NCBI RefSeq assembly: GCF_003286085.1
Contig: NW_020825289.1
Location: 2,542,001 to 2,606,000, forward strand
DNA from: Drosophila persimilis
Taxonomy: Eukaryota > Arthropoda > Insecta > Diptera > Drosophilidae
Length of the DNA: 64,000 nt
Reading direction: 5' to 3'
The notes under the pieces are model-generated. The model made no database searches and was not told the DNA's origin. It saw nothing but the letters and a program-made list of their open reading frames with translations. Both the position numbers and the translations under genes were made by a program. Each line of letters opens with the position of its first letter. Position 1 is the first letter of the stretch. Of the stretch, positions 63,680 through 64,000 are shown piece after piece.

Positions 63680-64000
63680 TGTCGGGTCAAGCAGCTTAAA
63701 TATTTTAAATTATTGCCAGTGGTGCGGCCCAAAGGAAATGCATTTTGGTGTTGTCGTTTCCAATGCCCCCACTGCAAAGATCATTTGCTACCGCATATGC
63801 GCATGCAGCGCAATTCTTTCGTCTCCTTATGTCGCAATCTCTCTGACTCGGCTTAACAGCGTCCCCGAGCAGCTCTAACGCTCTCGGGCTATCATACGCT
63901 CTCGCTCGCGTCTAAGCTTGCTGCATAGGGTCCGGCAATTTGGCCCGTCAGCCCTTGTATGGGCAGTCTTGAGCTAATCGTCGCAGCTATTAGATTATCA
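63680..64000 (+). repeat. 3' LTR of the BEL/Pao element (cut by window end)
   Basis: The first 321 bp match the 5' LTR at 57574 with few differences (for example TCCGGC for CCCGGC and GGGCAGTCTT for GGGCACTCCT). The right target duplication is outside the window. Confidence 0.93.

Larger units (their letters stand above)
57574..64000 (+). mobile_element. BEL/Pao LTR retrotransposon, nearly complete, mutated
   Basis: 5' LTR 57574-58046, primer site, gag, zinc knuckles, protease, RT, RNase H, integrase and DUF5641-type tail to 63620, polypurine tract, and 3' LTR from 63680 cut by the window end. Pol order is that of BEL/Pao. The left target site is CTCTC within the CR1 5' UTR. Confidence 0.93.

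Noticed and set aside
1-64000. CRISPR arrays, bacterial operons, tRNA or rRNA genes
   Set aside because: No regularly spaced repeats, no cloverleaf with A/B boxes and no rRNA-like stretch were seen; the window is insect nuclear DNA.

Overview
This 64-kb window looks like pericentromeric heterochromatin of a Drosophila species. It is almost wall-to-wall broken, nested transposable elements (TEs) surrounding one intact single-copy gene island. Evidence for Drosophila: DINE-1/INE-1-like Helentron copies with GTCC/GTCT runs, LOA/Bilbo-type and CR1-type LINEs, BEL/Pao and Ty3/gypsy LTR elements with insect-type proteins, Tc1-like DNA elements, short introns with GTRAGT donors, and an insect troponin C gene. 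The species cannot be assigned by eye. A troponin C gene in TE-rich sequence recalls TpnC41C in 41C (2R heterochromatin) of D. melanogaster.

Layout. 0-10.3 kb: a LOA-type LINE split twice, by a rearranged CR1 copy (D, 1.6-4.1 kb, itself carrying a solo BEL LTR) and by a decayed BEL/Pao element (4.35-9.6 kb, tRNA-Tyr-type primer site) that contains a Tc1-like element with a DINE fragment. 10.3-15.5 kb: the C-terminal end of another LINE split by a PIF/Harbinger-like MITE and a minus-strand gypsy element with 112-bp LTRs. 15.7-17.8 kb: an LTR-like piece and minus-strand CR1 copy C. 17.8-22.6 kb: low-repeat island with the four-exon troponin C gene (19427-20250, minus) and two unassigned candidate exons. 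22.6-24.7 kb: minus-strand BEL/Pao pol remnant. 25.2-27.1 kb: DINE copies, a gypsy solo LTR and a CR1 scrap. 27.1-31.7 kb: near full-length CR1 copy A (minus). 31.7-40.5 kb: DINE copies in both orientations, a second CR1-like family (minus), two solo BEL LTRs and a split Tc1-like element. 41.2-48.2 kb: CR1 copy G (minus), split by a long gypsy solo LTR holding a DINE, joined head-to-head to CR1 copy B (plus). 48.6-53.9 kb: a third CR1-like family split by LTR-type sequence that carries a 3.07-kb gypsy element with an intact 859-codon ORF. 53.9-57.2 kb: 5' part of another gypsy element, cut by a CR1 5' UTR, which is in turn cut by a nearly complete but mutated BEL/Pao element (57574 to the window end).

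Most TE genes are pseudogenes. The insertion order can be read from target-site duplications (TSDs): GTGCC, CTAAG, ACAAT, TAA, ATAT, CAATA, GAGC. The best observations are: CR1 copies A and B share a 19-bp deletion and the same stops, which C and D lack at the deletion site; a gypsy copy whose deletion left an open RT-to-integrase-tail fusion; two exact or near-exact tandem duplications (304 bp and 41 bp) inside TE genes; and a troponin C gene whose first coding exon is only the ATG and which has one canonical EF-hand. I found no clearly new biological system.
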